Origin: CAMCXE01 sp046347475 | Lineage (GTDB): Bacteria > Pseudomonadota > Gammaproteobacteria > Pseudomonadales > Cellvibrionaceae | DNA: 64,000 nucleotides | Direction: 5' to 3' | Assembly (NCBI GenBank): GCA_046347475.1 | Contig: JAXMGD010000003.1 | Coordinates: 620,001 to 684,000 of the forward strand | Shown here: positions 25,710 to 35,128 of the stretch, piece by piece | How positions within the stretch are numbered: the stretch's first letter is position 1 | Layout of the letters: every line of letters starts with the position of its first letter | Translations under genes and position numbers: made by a program | The notes under the pieces: generated by a model | Told to the model about the DNA's origin: nothing | Database searches by the model: none | What the model saw: only the letters and a program-made list of their open reading frames with translations

Positions 25710-27989
25710 ATGCTCACCGCACTACGCAGTATTGTTCAGGAGGTTAACGCCGCCCGGGATCTTGCCTCGGTGCTGAATATTATTGTGGCGCGTGTGAAAG
25801 CGGTGATGAGCACCGAGGTGTGCTCGGTGTACTTGCGCGATAGCAGTGGCGCTTATGTGTTGATGGCCACGGATGGTTTAAACCCGGATTCCGTCGGCCG
25901 CGTGCGCCTAGCCCTCAACGAGGGGTTGGTGGGGTTGGTGGCCGCGCGGGAAGAGCCGATCAATCTGGAACACGCCGAGAATCACCCGAAATTTCAATAC
26001 TTCCCGGAAACCGGCGAAGAGCGCTATAGCGCCTTTTTGGGTGTGCCGATTATTCATCACCGCACGGTGATGGGGGTGCTGGTCATCCAGCAGCAGCCGC
26101 GCCGTAAATTCGATGAAGGTGAGGAGGCCTTTTTGGTCACTATGTCGGCCCAGTTGGCCGGGGTGATCGCCCACGCTGAGGCCACCGGCGCCATTACCAT
26201 CGGCACGGAAAACACCGGCGGTGAAGTGCGTTTTCAGGGGGTTGCCGGTGCACCAGGGGTGGCCATAGGCCAGGCGGTGGTCATTTCCCCGCTGGCGGAT
26301 TTAAAAGCGGTGCCCCTGCAGCGCATTGAAAACATCGCTGAAGAACTAGCTTTTTTTAACCAGTGTTTAGCTGCTGTGCGCGCTGATGTTAAGCGCCTTG
26401 GCAATGAGCTGAAGGCGCGGCTTAATCGCGAGGAGCAGGTGTTGTTTGATGCCTATTTAGGCATGCTCGACGATGCCTCCCTCGGCGGCGAAGTGCGCTC
26501 GCGCATCAGCCAGGGTTTAAGTGCCCAATACGCCTGGAGTGATGTGATCCTTGAGCATGTGAAAACCTTCTCCAGCATGCACGACCCCTACCTGCAAGAG
26601 CGCGCCTCGGACGTGCACGACTTAGGCAGCCGGGTGCTGGCCTATTTGCAGAAGTCCAATGAAAAAATCCAAGTTTACCCGGACAACACCATTTTGGTGG
26701 GTGAGGAGTTAACGGCCTCGGCTCTGGGTGAAGTGCCGTTCGGCAAACTCGCGGGTATCGTCAGCGTGCGCGGCTCCAGCAACTCCCACGTGGCTATTTT
26801 GGCCCGCTCCATGGGCATTCCCACTGTGATGGGAGCGGTGGACTTGCCCTTTACCAAGCTCGACCGCCGCGAGTTGATTGTGGATGGGTACCACGGCTGC
26901 GTGTTCAGTGACCCCTCCGCTGGCTTAAAAGAGCGCTATCAAGACATAGTAAAAGACGATCAAGAGCTGTACCGGCTGTTGGAGTCTTTAAAAGAATTAC
27001 CTTGCGAAACCCTCGACCGCCACCGGGTAGCCCTATGGGTAAACACCGGGTTGATGGCCGACGCCATTTTGTCCTTAGAGCGCGGTGCTGAAGGGGTTGG
27101 CCTCTACCGCACCGAAGTGCCCTTTATGCTGCGCGACCGCTTCCCGTCGGAGGAGGAACAGCGCCTGGCCTATCGCGAGCAATTACAGGCCTTTGCCCCT
27201 CACCCGGTGACTATGCGCACCCTGGATATAGGCGGAGACAAGGCCTTGCCCTATTTCCCCATCGCTGAGGACAACCCGTTTTTGGGCTGGCGCGGCATTC
27301 GGGTGACTCTGGATCACCCGGAGATATTCTTAGCCCAGGTGCGCGCCATGCTGAAGGCTTCGGAGGATTTAAATAACCTGCGCATTCTACTGCCCATGAT
27401 CTCCTCAATCCCTGAGCTCGAAATCGCCCAGATGCTGATTTACCGCGCCTATGACGAGCTGGTGGAGGAGGGATATCGCATCAGTATGCCGCCCATTGGG
27501 GTGATGATCGAAGTGCCCTCAGCGGTGTATCTGGCCAAAGAAATGGCGGCCCGTGCCGATTTTCTCTCGGTGGGCAGCAACGACTTAACCCAGTATCTGC
27601 TGGCGGTGGACCGCAACAACCCCCGCGTGGCGGATCTCTACCACTCCCTGCACCCGGCGGTCATTCGCGCCCTGCAACAGGTGGTGGAGGACTCCCACAG
27701 CCAGGGCGTGCCGGTGGGTATTTGCGGTGAATTAGCCGGTGACCCGTCTGCGGCCCTGCTGCTGATGGCTATGGGGTTTGATAGCCTGTCCATGAGCGCC
27801 ACCAACCTCTTGCGGGTAAAATCCGTGATTCGCGGCGTGAAGTTTGCAGATGCCCAGGCCCTATTGGCGGAGGTTAAACAGCTGCCGGATACCGAGTCGA
27901 TCAATCGGTTGATCCACCGGGTGTACAACGAAGCCGGGCTCACCTGGCTTACCAAACCGGATATGCCTGGGCAGGTAAAACCCCATTGA
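25710..27989 (+). CDS. ptsP: Phosphoenolpyruvate-protein phosphotransferase, nitrogen PTS (EI-Ntr)
   Basis: First enzyme of the nitrogen phosphotransferase system: it takes phosphate from PEP and passes it to NPr. 759 residues from the ATG at 25710, which has AAGGG upstream. An N-terminal GAF domain (~1-160) senses metabolites such as glutamine or 2-oxoglutarate in homologues. Then come the phospho-histidine domain with GSSNSHVAILARSMGIP (active His) and the PEP-binding barrel with LDIGGDK, GWRGIR, GSNDLTQY and GICGELAGDP (catalytic Cys). Directly downstream of rppH. Its partners ptsN and ptsO are not in the window. Confidence 0.96.
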   Translation: MLTALRSIVQEVNAARDLASVLNIIVARVKAVMSTEVCSVYLRDSSGAYVLMATDGLNPDSVGRVRLALNEGLVGLVAAREEPINLEHAENHPKFQYFPETGEERYSAFLGVPIIHHRTVMGVLVIQQQPRRKFDEGEEAFLVTMSAQLAGVIAHAEATGAITIGTENTGGEVRFQGVAGAPGVAIGQAVVISPLADLKAVPLQRIENIAEELAFFNQCLAAVRADVKRLGNELKARLNREEQVLFDAYLGMLDDASLGGEVRSRISQGLSAQYAWSDVILEHVKTFSSMHDPYLQERASDVHDLGSRVLAYLQKSNEKIQVYPDNTILVGEELTASALGEVPFGKLAGIVSVRGSSNSHVAILARSMGIPTVMGAVDLPFTKLDRRELIVDGYHGCVFSDPSAGLKERYQDIVKDDQELYRLLESLKELPCETLDRHRVALWVNTGLMADAILSLERGAEGVGLYRTEVPFMLRDRFPSEEEQRLAYREQLQAFAPHPVTMRTLDIGGDKALPYFPIAEDNPFLGWRGIRVTLDHPEIFLAQVRAMLKASEDLNNLRILLPMISSIPELEIAQMLIYRAYDELVEEGYRISMPPIGVMIEVPSAVYLAKEMAARADFLSVGSNDLTQYLLAVDRNNPRVADLYHSLHPAVIRALQQVVEDSHSQGVPVGICGELAGDPSAALLLMAMGFDSLSMSATNLLRVKSVIRGVKFADAQALLAEVKQLPDTESINRLIHRVYNEAGLTWLTKPDMPGQVKPH

Positions 27990-28137
27990 TGAATCTCTTA
28001 TCAAGCCGTGCTTGTTGAACTCATTAGTCCACGTCGGCTCTGTATCTCTTTTTTGGGGTTGACCGTGTAGTCATTGCGCCAACACTTGAAATGTAAATAA
28101 CGTACAAATTTATACTTTCCATTGCCTAGGACACAGC

Positions 28138-28956
28138 ATGTTGACCTACCCTCAGGTAGACCCCGTAGCATTTTCACTTGGATCTCTTAAAGTTCATTGG
28201 TACGGCTTGGCGTATCTAGCAGGTTTTGCAATTGCTTGGTTTTTGGCGAAAAGACGCAGCCGTCGTGCCGATCTTGCGGTGCGTGAACACCAAGTGGATG
28301 ATTTAATTTTTTACGGTGCAATTGGGGTAGTGCTGGGCGCACGTATCGGTTACGTGCTGTTTTATGGCATGGCAGAGTTTTTAGCTGAACCTTTGATGGT
28401 TATTCGCCTATGGGAAGGAGGCTTGTCTTTTCATGGAGGATTGGTTGGAGTAATTATTGGCATGGTGGTTTACTGCCGCAAGATCCAACAAAATTTCTTG
28501 GACGTGATGGATTTTGTTGCACCTTTTTGCCCGGTTGGATTGCTATTGGGCCGCATTGCTAATTTTATCAATGCGGAATTGTATGGCCGTGCAGCGGATG
28601 TTCCGTGGGCAATGGTGTTCCCCAGCGATGTGGAGCATTTGCCTCGCCACCCTTCACAACTGTATGAGGCAGGTTTAGAAGGTTTGTTATTATTTGTCAT
28701 TTTATTCGTGTGGTACTCGGCTAAGCCGCGCCCGCGTGGGGCGGTGTGTTCTTTATTCGTGTTGCTGTATGGCTGTTTTCGCTTTTTCGTAGAGTTCTTT
28801 CGCCAACCTGATGCGCATATTAATTTTGATTGGTTTGGGTGGATGTCGCGAGGGCAGGAATTATGCCTGCCTATGATAATCATCGGTGGCGGGGTATTTA
28901 TTTGGTCGCATATCAATGCTAGAAATAAATTGTTATACATGCAAAAGGCACTGTAA
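28138..28956 (+). CDS. lgt: Prolipoprotein diacylglyceryl transferase, first copy
   Basis: Inner-membrane enzyme that transfers diacylglycerol from phosphatidylglycerol to the lipobox cysteine, the first step of lipoprotein maturation. 272 residues, about seven membrane helices; the conserved HGG (GLSFHGGLVGV) and the signature GRIANFINAELYGR are present, with Ala at a position where Gly or Ala occurs in the family. It is roughly three-quarters identical to the next gene and has a more AT-rich third position. Two lgt genes in tandem are unusual. Confidence 0.93.
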   Translation: MLTYPQVDPVAFSLGSLKVHWYGLAYLAGFAIAWFLAKRRSRRADLAVREHQVDDLIFYGAIGVVLGARIGYVLFYGMAEFLAEPLMVIRLWEGGLSFHGGLVGVIIGMVVYCRKIQQNFLDVMDFVAPFCPVGLLLGRIANFINAELYGRAADVPWAMVFPSDVEHLPRHPSQLYEAGLEGLLLFVILFVWYSAKPRPRGAVCSLFVLLYGCFRFFVEFFRQPDAHINFDWFGWMSRGQELCLPMIIIGGGVFIWSHINARNKLLYMQKAL

Positions 28957-29047
28957 AAATCCCTATAGATACATGCCTCTGTTCTGCCGCATTGTCAGTG
29001 CTGGGCAATCAATGCCTGGCTTTATTTTTTAAACCTTAGGAACTCCA

Positions 29048-29860
29048 ATGCTTACCTATCCCAATCTCGACCCGGTCGCTTTTGCTATTGGCCCCTTAAA
29101 AGTCCACTGGTATGGGCTGATGTATTTAGCGGGTTTTACCGTGTCATGGTTTCTCGCCAAAAAGCGCAGCCTGCGCAGCGACCTTGCTGTGCGTGCTCAC
29201 CAGGTGGACGATTTAATTTTTTACGGCGCCATGGGGGTGGTGCTAGGGGCGCGTATTGGCTATGTATTGTTTTATAAGCCAGCCGATTTTTTGGCCGATC
29301 CCTCAATGATTATTCGTGTTTGGGAAGGCGGTATGTCGTTTCACGGCGGCTTGATTGGGGTGATTATCGCCATGCTGTTGTACTGCCGGAAAATAGGCCA
29401 GAAGTTTTTAGACGTGATGGATTTTGTTGCGCCTTTTTGTCCCGTGGGTCTGTTTTTTGGCCGCATCGGTAATTTTATTGGCGCGGAACTTTATGGCCGC
29501 GCCACCGATGTACCCTGGGCTATGGTCTTTCCCACTGATTCTGAGCACCTGCCGCGCCATCCGTCCCAGCTTTATGAGGCCGGCTTAGAAGGCATTTTGT
29601 TGTTTCTTATTTTATTTGTCTGGTATTCGGCTAAACCGCGCCCGCGCGGCGCCGTATGTTCATTATTTGTTTTGTTGTACGGTTGTTTTCGTTTTACCGT
29701 GGAGTTTTTCCGCCAGCCCGATGCGCATATTAATTTTGAATGGTTTGGTTGGATGTCGCGCGGCCAAGAGTTGTGCCTGCCGATGATTTTAATTGGCGGC
29801 GGTGTATTTATCTGGGCGCACATCAACGCTAAAAAAACGCAGCCGCAGTTGGGGCAATAA
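29048..29860 (+). CDS. lgt: Prolipoprotein diacylglyceryl transferase, second copy
   Basis: 270 residues, same fold and helices as the first copy 91 bp upstream. The signature reads GRIGNFIGAELYGR: the usual second Asn (FIN) is replaced by Gly, while the Arg, first Asn, Glu and final Gly-Arg remain. Its GC-rich codon use resembles the adjoining thyA, which starts 3 bp later, so this is probably the ancestral copy in the conserved lgt-thyA-folA order. Whether the Asn change affects activity is unknown. Confidence 0.93.
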   Translation: MLTYPNLDPVAFAIGPLKVHWYGLMYLAGFTVSWFLAKKRSLRSDLAVRAHQVDDLIFYGAMGVVLGARIGYVLFYKPADFLADPSMIIRVWEGGMSFHGGLIGVIIAMLLYCRKIGQKFLDVMDFVAPFCPVGLFFGRIGNFIGAELYGRATDVPWAMVFPTDSEHLPRHPSQLYEAGLEGILLFLILFVWYSAKPRPRGAVCSLFVLLYGCFRFTVEFFRQPDAHINFEWFGWMSRGQELCLPMILIGGGVFIWAHINAKKTQPQLGQ

Positions 29861-29863
29861 TTC

Positions 29864-30697
29864 ATGCAGCAGTACCTCGATTTAATGCGCCATGTGTACG
29901 AGCATGGCATTACCCGCTCCGATCGCACGGGCACCGGTACCAAAAGTGTATTTGGCTACCAGATGCGTTTTGATTTGGCCGCTGGGTTTCCTTTGGTGAC
30001 TACAAAAAAAGTTCACCTTAAATCCATCATTCATGAATTGCTGTGGTTTTTGCAGGGGGACACCAATATTAAATACCTGCAGGATAATGGCGTAAAAATA
30101 TGGAATGAATGGGCCACGACGGAGGGCGAATTAGGACCGGTGTATGGCGCCCAGTGGCGCTCTTGGGCGGGGCCGAATGGTGAGGTGATCGACCAAATTA
30201 GCCAGGTGATTGAGCAGATTAAACACAAGCCCCACTCGCGCCGGTTAATTGTTTCCGCCTGGAACCCAGCTCTTTTGCCCGATGAATCCCGCGCCCCCCA
30301 TGAAAATGCCGCCGAAGGTAAAATGGCCTTGCCGCCTTGCCACACGCTGTTTCAGTTTTATGTACTCGACGGCAAATTATCCTGCCAGCTCTACCAGCGC
30401 AGTGGCGATATATTTTTAGGTGTGCCGTTTAATATTGCCTCTTACGCCCTGTTAACCATGATGGTGGCCCAGGTGACGGATTTGCAATTGGGTGAATTTA
30501 TCCACACCCTGGGAGATGCCCACCTGTATTTAAATCATTTAGACCAGGTGCAAACTCAATTAAGCCGCGCTCCATTGCCCTTGCCGCAGATGCATATTAA
30601 CCCAGCGGTTAAGGATATTTTCGGTTTTGCCTTTGATGATTTTCGTTTAGAAAATTACCAATCCCACCCCGCCATTAGCGCGCCTATTTCCGTTTAA
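29864..30697 (+). CDS. thyA: Thymidylate synthase
   Basis: Makes dTMP from dUMP with methylenetetrahydrofolate as methyl donor and reductant. 277 residues; active-site cysteine in LPPCHTLFQFYV, folate and dUMP residues in RSGDIFLGVPFNIASYALL, N-terminal arginine loop in DRTGTGT. A short extra loop (ESRAPHENAAEGKMA) precedes the catalytic cysteine, as in some gammaproteobacterial ThyA. It starts 3 bp after the second lgt and is followed by folA, which regenerates tetrahydrofolate. Confidence 0.97.
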   Translation: MQQYLDLMRHVYEHGITRSDRTGTGTKSVFGYQMRFDLAAGFPLVTTKKVHLKSIIHELLWFLQGDTNIKYLQDNGVKIWNEWATTEGELGPVYGAQWRSWAGPNGEVIDQISQVIEQIKHKPHSRRLIVSAWNPALLPDESRAPHENAAEGKMALPPCHTLFQFYVLDGKLSCQLYQRSGDIFLGVPFNIASYALLTMMVAQVTDLQLGEFIHTLGDAHLYLNHLDQVQTQLSRAPLPLPQMHINPAVKDIFGFAFDDFRLENYQSHPAISAPISV

Positions 30698-30731
30698 TTG
30701 CCTGAGTGACGCCAACTAACCTTGGCGTTTT

Positions 30732-31253
30732 ATGACTATGCCTAAACTTGCCCTTATCTGCGCCATGTCGCTCAACCGCGTGATTGGCCGCAACAATCAA
30801 TTGCCCTGGCATTTACCTGCCGATTTGCAGTTTTTTAAACGCACCACGCTGGGTAAACCCATCATCATGGGCCGCAAAACCTATGAATCTATTGGCCGCC
30901 CTCTGCCTGGCCGCACCAATATTGTTATTACCCGCCAACAGCATTTGGCTTACGAGGGAGTGCACCTGGCGACCAGTTTGCCCATGGCCATTGAAAAAGC
31001 CCGCCATGCAGCAGAGGCTGCGGATAAACGTGAATTTTTTGTTATAGGCGGGGCGGATTTGTACGAGCAGGCGCTGCCTTTTGCCGAGGCGCTCTACCTG
31101 ACGCAGGTGCAGACCCATATTGATGGCGATGCGTATTTCCCCGCGTGGGATAAAAGCGCCTGGCAATTGGTGAGCAGCGAACACCACGCAGCGGATGGGG
31201 CCAATCAATACGCCATGGAATTTCAGTATTACACCCCTGCCATTGGTATTTGA
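30732..31253 (+). CDS. folA: Dihydrofolate reductase
   Basis: NADPH-dependent reduction of dihydrofolate to tetrahydrofolate, completing the thymidylate cycle with ThyA just upstream. 173 residues: AMSLNRVIGRNNQLPWHLPADLQFFK (substrate-binding region), MGRKTYESIGRPLPGR (NADPH binding) and FVIGGADLYEQALP are characteristic. It lies 34 bp after thyA, likely in the same operon. The ribosome site is weak; a second ATG six bases downstream is an equally good start. Confidence 0.96.
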   Translation: MTMPKLALICAMSLNRVIGRNNQLPWHLPADLQFFKRTTLGKPIIMGRKTYESIGRPLPGRTNIVITRQQHLAYEGVHLATSLPMAIEKARHAAEAADKREFFVIGGADLYEQALPFAEALYLTQVQTHIDGDAYFPAWDKSAWQLVSSEHHAADGANQYAMEFQYYTPAIGI

Positions 31254-31327
31254 TGGGGGCTCGGCGCCGGTGTACTCAATTACCCGGTTACATCCAATCG
31301 TGCTGATCACAGCTTAAACTTGAGAGT

Positions 31328-31440
31328 TTTGGTGTCGCCACTCAATTAAATTGACTTTAGTAGCCCGGATGGAGCGCAGCGGAATCCGGGGGGGGTTCGA
31401 TGAAAACCCGGATTGTGTTTCACGTCATCCGGGCCACGCC
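31328..31440 (+). repeat. Direct repeat (left copy) flanking ppnN, with nested inverted repeats
   Basis: A ~113-bp unit built of CAATTAAATT-like sequence, then TAGCCCGGATGGAGCGCAGCG, an inner AATCCGGG/CCCGGATT inverted repeat, and CATCCGGGCCACGCC at the end. A second copy in the same orientation lies at 33224-33335. TAGCCCGGATGGAGCGCAGCG is a widespread proteobacterial intergenic repeat. The rest of the 31254-31733 gap holds no recognisable gene. Confidence 0.75.
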
Positions 31441-31733
31441 AGGGGGCAAAAATCCTTACCCTAATGACAGTGCACTGGGGGCGCCTACTGCCGATGTGGT
31501 ATGCCGACACATCCTGTGGATATGTAAAGGGAGAGAGGCGCGGCTGGATGTAATGCACAATATTCCAAATCCAACTAGACTTAAGCTAAGCCCCGAATTT
31601 TAACCTACTGAATTGCCGCGTAATTTCATATTAAACCCCGGTAGCGCCGTCGCTAGGCTGCGGGTGCTAATGAGTTGCACCCTGTACCCGCTTTAGCAGG
31701 CTCAATATAAAACACAAAAATTAGGATGTTGCT

Positions 31734-33134
31734 ATGCACAACCCCCTGGCCACCAATGGCCATAAAAACCCTTTAAAAATTAAAGCCGCCCGTGTAACGC
31801 CTGAGCACAGCTTGGATGTTTTATCGCAATTGGAAGTGATGCACCTGGCTAAATCCAGCCACACCAACATGTATGAAACCTTCCGCCGCTGCGCTCTGGC
31901 GGTGTTAAATACTGGTGAAGAAACCGACGATACCAGCAAAATACTTGAAGCTTACGATGATTTTTCCATTGAGGTAATTCAGCAAGAGCGCGGTATCAAA
32001 TTAGAAATTCACAATGCGCCCGCCAATGCGTTTGTGGATGGGGAAATGATTAGCGGTATTAAAGAACATTTATTCTCGGTGCTGCGGGATTTAATTTATA
32101 TCAGCAATGAATTGCAGCAAAGCCGTTTGTTGGATATGGATAACAGCGAGGGATTAACTAACTCGGTGTTTCATATTCTGCGCAACGCAGGCCTGTTCAA
32201 CCCACAAAATGATGTAAATTTAATTGTCTGCTGGGGCGGCCACTCGATTAATGAAGTGGAATACCAGTACACCAAAAAAGTCGGTTATGCCTTGGGTTTG
32301 CGCGGGTTGGATATTTGCACAGGCTGCGGCCCAGGCGCCATGAAAGGCCCTATGAAAGGCGCCACAATTGCCCACGCCAAACAGCGTATGAATGGCCGTT
32401 ATATAGGTATTACCGAGCCGGGCATTATTGCGGCGGAATCGCCCAACCCAATTGTGAATAAGTTAATCATTATGCCGGATATTGAAAAACGCCTGGAGGC
32501 ATTTGTGCGCGCAGGCCACGGTATTGTGGTATTTCCAGGGGGCGCAGGTACAGCCGAAGAGATCCTGTATATTTTGGGTATTTTATTAAACCCCGCCAAC
32601 GCTGATATGCCATTCCCATTGGTATTTACCGGCCCTAAAGAATCCGCCGATTATTTTAAACAAATCCATGAATTTATCGGCCTCACCCTCGGCGCCCAGG
32701 CTCAGCGGCTATACACCATTATTATTGATGACCCGGATCAAGTGGCGACTTATATGCAAGCGCGTATGCGCGATGTGCAGGCCTATCGCCGCGATACCCA
32801 GGATGCCTATTATTTTAATTGGGTGATTGCAGTGGATGAAGAATTGCAGCGGCCATTTAAACCCACGCACGCCAACATGACCCAATTAAACCTGCATAAA
32901 AACCAAGAGCCCCACCGCTTGGCAGCGCAGTTACGCAAGGCGTTTTCCGGTATTGTGGATGGCAATGTTAAAGACGGTGGCATTAAAGCGGTAAAAGAAT
33001 TCGGCCCCTACGAAATTCACGGCGAAAAAGCCATTATGCAACCCTTGGAAGCTTTATTGCGTTCGTTTGTAGCGCAAAAACGCATGAAAATCCCGACGCA
33101 GGAATATATTCCCTGTTACAAAATTATCAGCTAG
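31734..33134 (+). CDS. ppnN: Nucleotide 5'-monophosphate nucleosidase (YgdH/PpnN)
   Basis: Cleaves purine and pyrimidine nucleoside monophosphates to base and ribose-5-phosphate; in E. coli the enzyme is activated by (p)ppGpp. 466 residues with an N-terminal domain (~1-140), a LOG-type catalytic domain carrying CTGCGPGAMKGPMKGA and PGGAGTAEEILY (the family PGGxGTxxE motif), and the C-terminal pyrimidine/purine nucleosidase extension. An AGGA ribosome site precedes the ATG. The gene stands alone between two direct repeats. Confidence 0.93.
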   Translation: MHNPLATNGHKNPLKIKAARVTPEHSLDVLSQLEVMHLAKSSHTNMYETFRRCALAVLNTGEETDDTSKILEAYDDFSIEVIQQERGIKLEIHNAPANAFVDGEMISGIKEHLFSVLRDLIYISNELQQSRLLDMDNSEGLTNSVFHILRNAGLFNPQNDVNLIVCWGGHSINEVEYQYTKKVGYALGLRGLDICTGCGPGAMKGPMKGATIAHAKQRMNGRYIGITEPGIIAAESPNPIVNKLIIMPDIEKRLEAFVRAGHGIVVFPGGAGTAEEILYILGILLNPANADMPFPLVFTGPKESADYFKQIHEFIGLTLGAQAQRLYTIIIDDPDQVATYMQARMRDVQAYRRDTQDAYYFNWVIAVDEELQRPFKPTHANMTQLNLHKNQEPHRLAAQLRKAFSGIVDGNVKDGGIKAVKEFGPYEIHGEKAIMQPLEALLRSFVAQKRMKIPTQEYIPCYKIIS

Positions 33135-33223
33135 GTAATTAGGTGCTTTAAGTGTTTTGCGCCCTGGTTATTTGATTCTGCGCTTATCCATAAATCCCAG
33201 CCCACTGTTATTGAGTTAATCGT

Positions 33224-33335
33224 TTCGGCGTCGTTACATCAATTAAATTTGCGCTGTAGCCCGGATGGAGCGCAGCGTATTCTGGGGTGTTTCGAACAGA
33301 ACCCGGGTTGCGTTTCACTTCATCCGGACTACGCC
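33224..33335 (+). repeat. Direct repeat (right copy) flanking ppnN
   Basis: Same unit as 31328-31440, slightly diverged: CAATTAAATT, TAGCCCGGATGGAGCGCAGCG (from 33257), a degenerate inner inverted repeat, and CATCCGGACTACGCC at the end. Same orientation as the left copy, 1.9 kb away. Confidence 0.75.
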
Positions 33336-33341
33336 ATGGAG

Positions 33342-33460
33342 CAGTGCGTACTAACCTCGGAGACTCTGCTTTTAGCTCCCTCTCCCTCAGGGAGAGGGTT
33401 GGGGTGAGGGTAAAAAAAATAGTCCCGGAAAACAGCTCAAGATCCTTAACTTAATGACAT
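33342..33460. mobile_element. Truncated copy of the 16-bp-TIR element
   Basis: Aligns with the right two-thirds of 41956-42129: GTACTAA-CCTCG, then CCCTCTCCCTCAGGGAGAGGG, GGGTGAGGGTAA, and the terminus CTTAACTTAATGACAT (33445-33460). The left terminus is missing; it begins directly after the direct repeat ending at 33335. The remaining 33461-33808 shows no gene; a small GCCTCC/GGAGGC inverted repeat lies near 33756-33775. Confidence 0.65.
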
Positions 33461-33808
33461 TGTGCTAGGTGCGCGCAGACAGAAAAGAGCCTTGAGAAAT
33501 AAATAAAAAGGCTTGGCCGAAGTACATCGCATCTAAGCGCTGGTCTATGTGGTTGCCGCTGCTCGAGTAAACCTGTCGCGATCGTCGCGGCAATAAAATG
33601 TAGGTAGGTGGCTTTGTGCGTGGATTCTGATCCAGCTATTGCCCAAGGCTAATTTACCCTGGGATTAAACTTTTTTGCTTTTGGGCTGTAAACCAAAAGC
33701 CACCTCAGGCGTTCAATCTCTTAAGCGGCCCATAAAACCGCTCGTTTGCTTAATCGCCTCCGTCTTGGGGGAGGCACCGGCTGCGGCCGTTTCTGATCGA
33801 GAGCTGTT

Positions 33809-35128
33809 ATGCCTAAATTTAAATCCCGCCCCCTTGTGGCACTGCTTGCCCTAGGCCTATTGCTGGGCCTCGCCGCTTTTAGCATCTGGCCGCGCCGGGC
33901 TGAGCCGCAATACACCTATGAAACCCTTCAGCGTGGCGATATTGAAAACCTGGTCACTGCCACTGGCAGCTTGCAGCCGCGCGATTATGTAGACGTGGGT
34001 GCGCAGGTCTCCGGCCAGTTGAAAAAAATCCTCGTGGATGTGGGCAGCAGGGTCAAAGCGGGCGACTTGCTGGCGGAGATTGATACCACTGTGTATGCGG
34101 CGCGGGTAGAGGCCAGCCGGGCGCAGCTGCGCAATCAACAGGCCCAGTTGTTGGATCGCAAGGCGCAACTGAGCCTGGCGCAGATTCAGCTCAAACGTCA
34201 GCAGCAAATGTATAAAGAAGAGGCCACCAGCCTTGAGGAGTTGCAGATCAGCGAGGCCAACGCTCAGTCCGCCCAGGCGCAGCTGAAATCCTTAGAGGCG
34301 CAAATTGCCCAGACCCAGTCCAGTTTAAAAGTGGAAGAGGCCAACCTCGCCTACGCCAATATTTATGCCCCTATGGATGGCACCGTGGTGTCTATCAGCG
34401 CCCGCCAGGGGCAGACCCTCAACACCAACCAAATGGCGCCGACCCTGTTGCGGGTGGCGGATTTAAGTGTGATGACGGTCAAAACGCAGGTGTCGGAGGC
34501 GGATGTGGGCAAGTTAGGCATCGGTATGCCGGTGTACTTCACCACCCTGGGGGGGCAGGGCCGCCGCTGGGAAAGTCAATTAGCTAAGCTTGAGCCCACC
34601 CCGGAGACGGTGAACAACGTAGTGCTCTACAACGCCCTGTTTGATGTGCCCAACCCTGAGGGAGCGCTCCTGCCGCAGATGAGTACCCAGGTATTTTTTA
34701 TTCTTGAACAGGCCAAAAATGCCCTACTAGTGCCGGTCGCGGCCCTTGTTTGGGGGGAAGCCGGTGCGCGCAAGGGCAATCATGCGGGTGGCGGGGCCAG
34801 CCCCGAGGCGCGGGCGCGCTGGCGTGAGCGGCAGGCGGGCAAGACGGTGGAGTCGGTGGGCAAAGCGGCGGAGCCGGTGGGAAGCTCTGCTGAAGCACCC
34901 GCCGCCCCCGGCCGGAACGCTCAAGTGAAGGTGATGCAGGAGGGCCGCCTGCAGTTAAAGCCTGTGCGCATTGGTGTGAGTAACCGGGTGCATGCTGAGG
35001 TGTTGGAGGGCTTGGAGGAGGGTGCCCAGGTGGTCAGTGGCACCCAGGTCAGTGCCGCCAAAGCCCCGGCCAGTTCGCCCTTAGGCGGTATGGGCAGCCC
35101 TGGCGGCATGGGCGGGCGCCGTCCATGA
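33809..35128 (+). CDS. macA: MacA-type periplasmic adaptor of a tripartite efflux pump
   Basis: Membrane-fusion protein linking an ABC transporter to an outer-membrane channel. 439 residues: N-terminal membrane anchor (VALLALGLLLGLAAFSIW), split lipoyl domain (VSGQLKKILVDVGSRVKAGDLLAEIDT and YAPMDGTVVSI), a coiled-coil hairpin between (~95-170, rich in Gln/Ala/Glu), and beta-barrel domains. An unusual Ala/Gly/Arg-rich insert (~313-373) and a Gly/Met-rich tail (LGGMGSPGGMGGRRP) are not typical of MacA. It overlaps macB by four bases (ATGA). Confidence 0.92.
   Translation: MPKFKSRPLVALLALGLLLGLAAFSIWPRRAEPQYTYETLQRGDIENLVTATGSLQPRDYVDVGAQVSGQLKKILVDVGSRVKAGDLLAEIDTTVYAARVEASRAQLRNQQAQLLDRKAQLSLAQIQLKRQQQMYKEEATSLEELQISEANAQSAQAQLKSLEAQIAQTQSSLKVEEANLAYANIYAPMDGTVVSISARQGQTLNTNQMAPTLLRVADLSVMTVKTQVSEADVGKLGIGMPVYFTTLGGQGRRWESQLAKLEPTPETVNNVVLYNALFDVPNPEGALLPQMSTQVFFILEQAKNALLVPVAALVWGEAGARKGNHAGGGASPEARARWRERQAGKTVESVGKAAEPVGSSAEAPAAPGRNAQVKVMQEGRLQLKPVRIGVSNRVHAEVLEGLEEGAQVVSGTQVSAAKAPASSPLGGMGSPGGMGGRRP

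Noticed and set aside
31400..31603. 67-residue frame between folA and ppnN
   Set aside because: It starts inside the TAGCCCGGATGG repeat and has no family resemblance or ribosome site.
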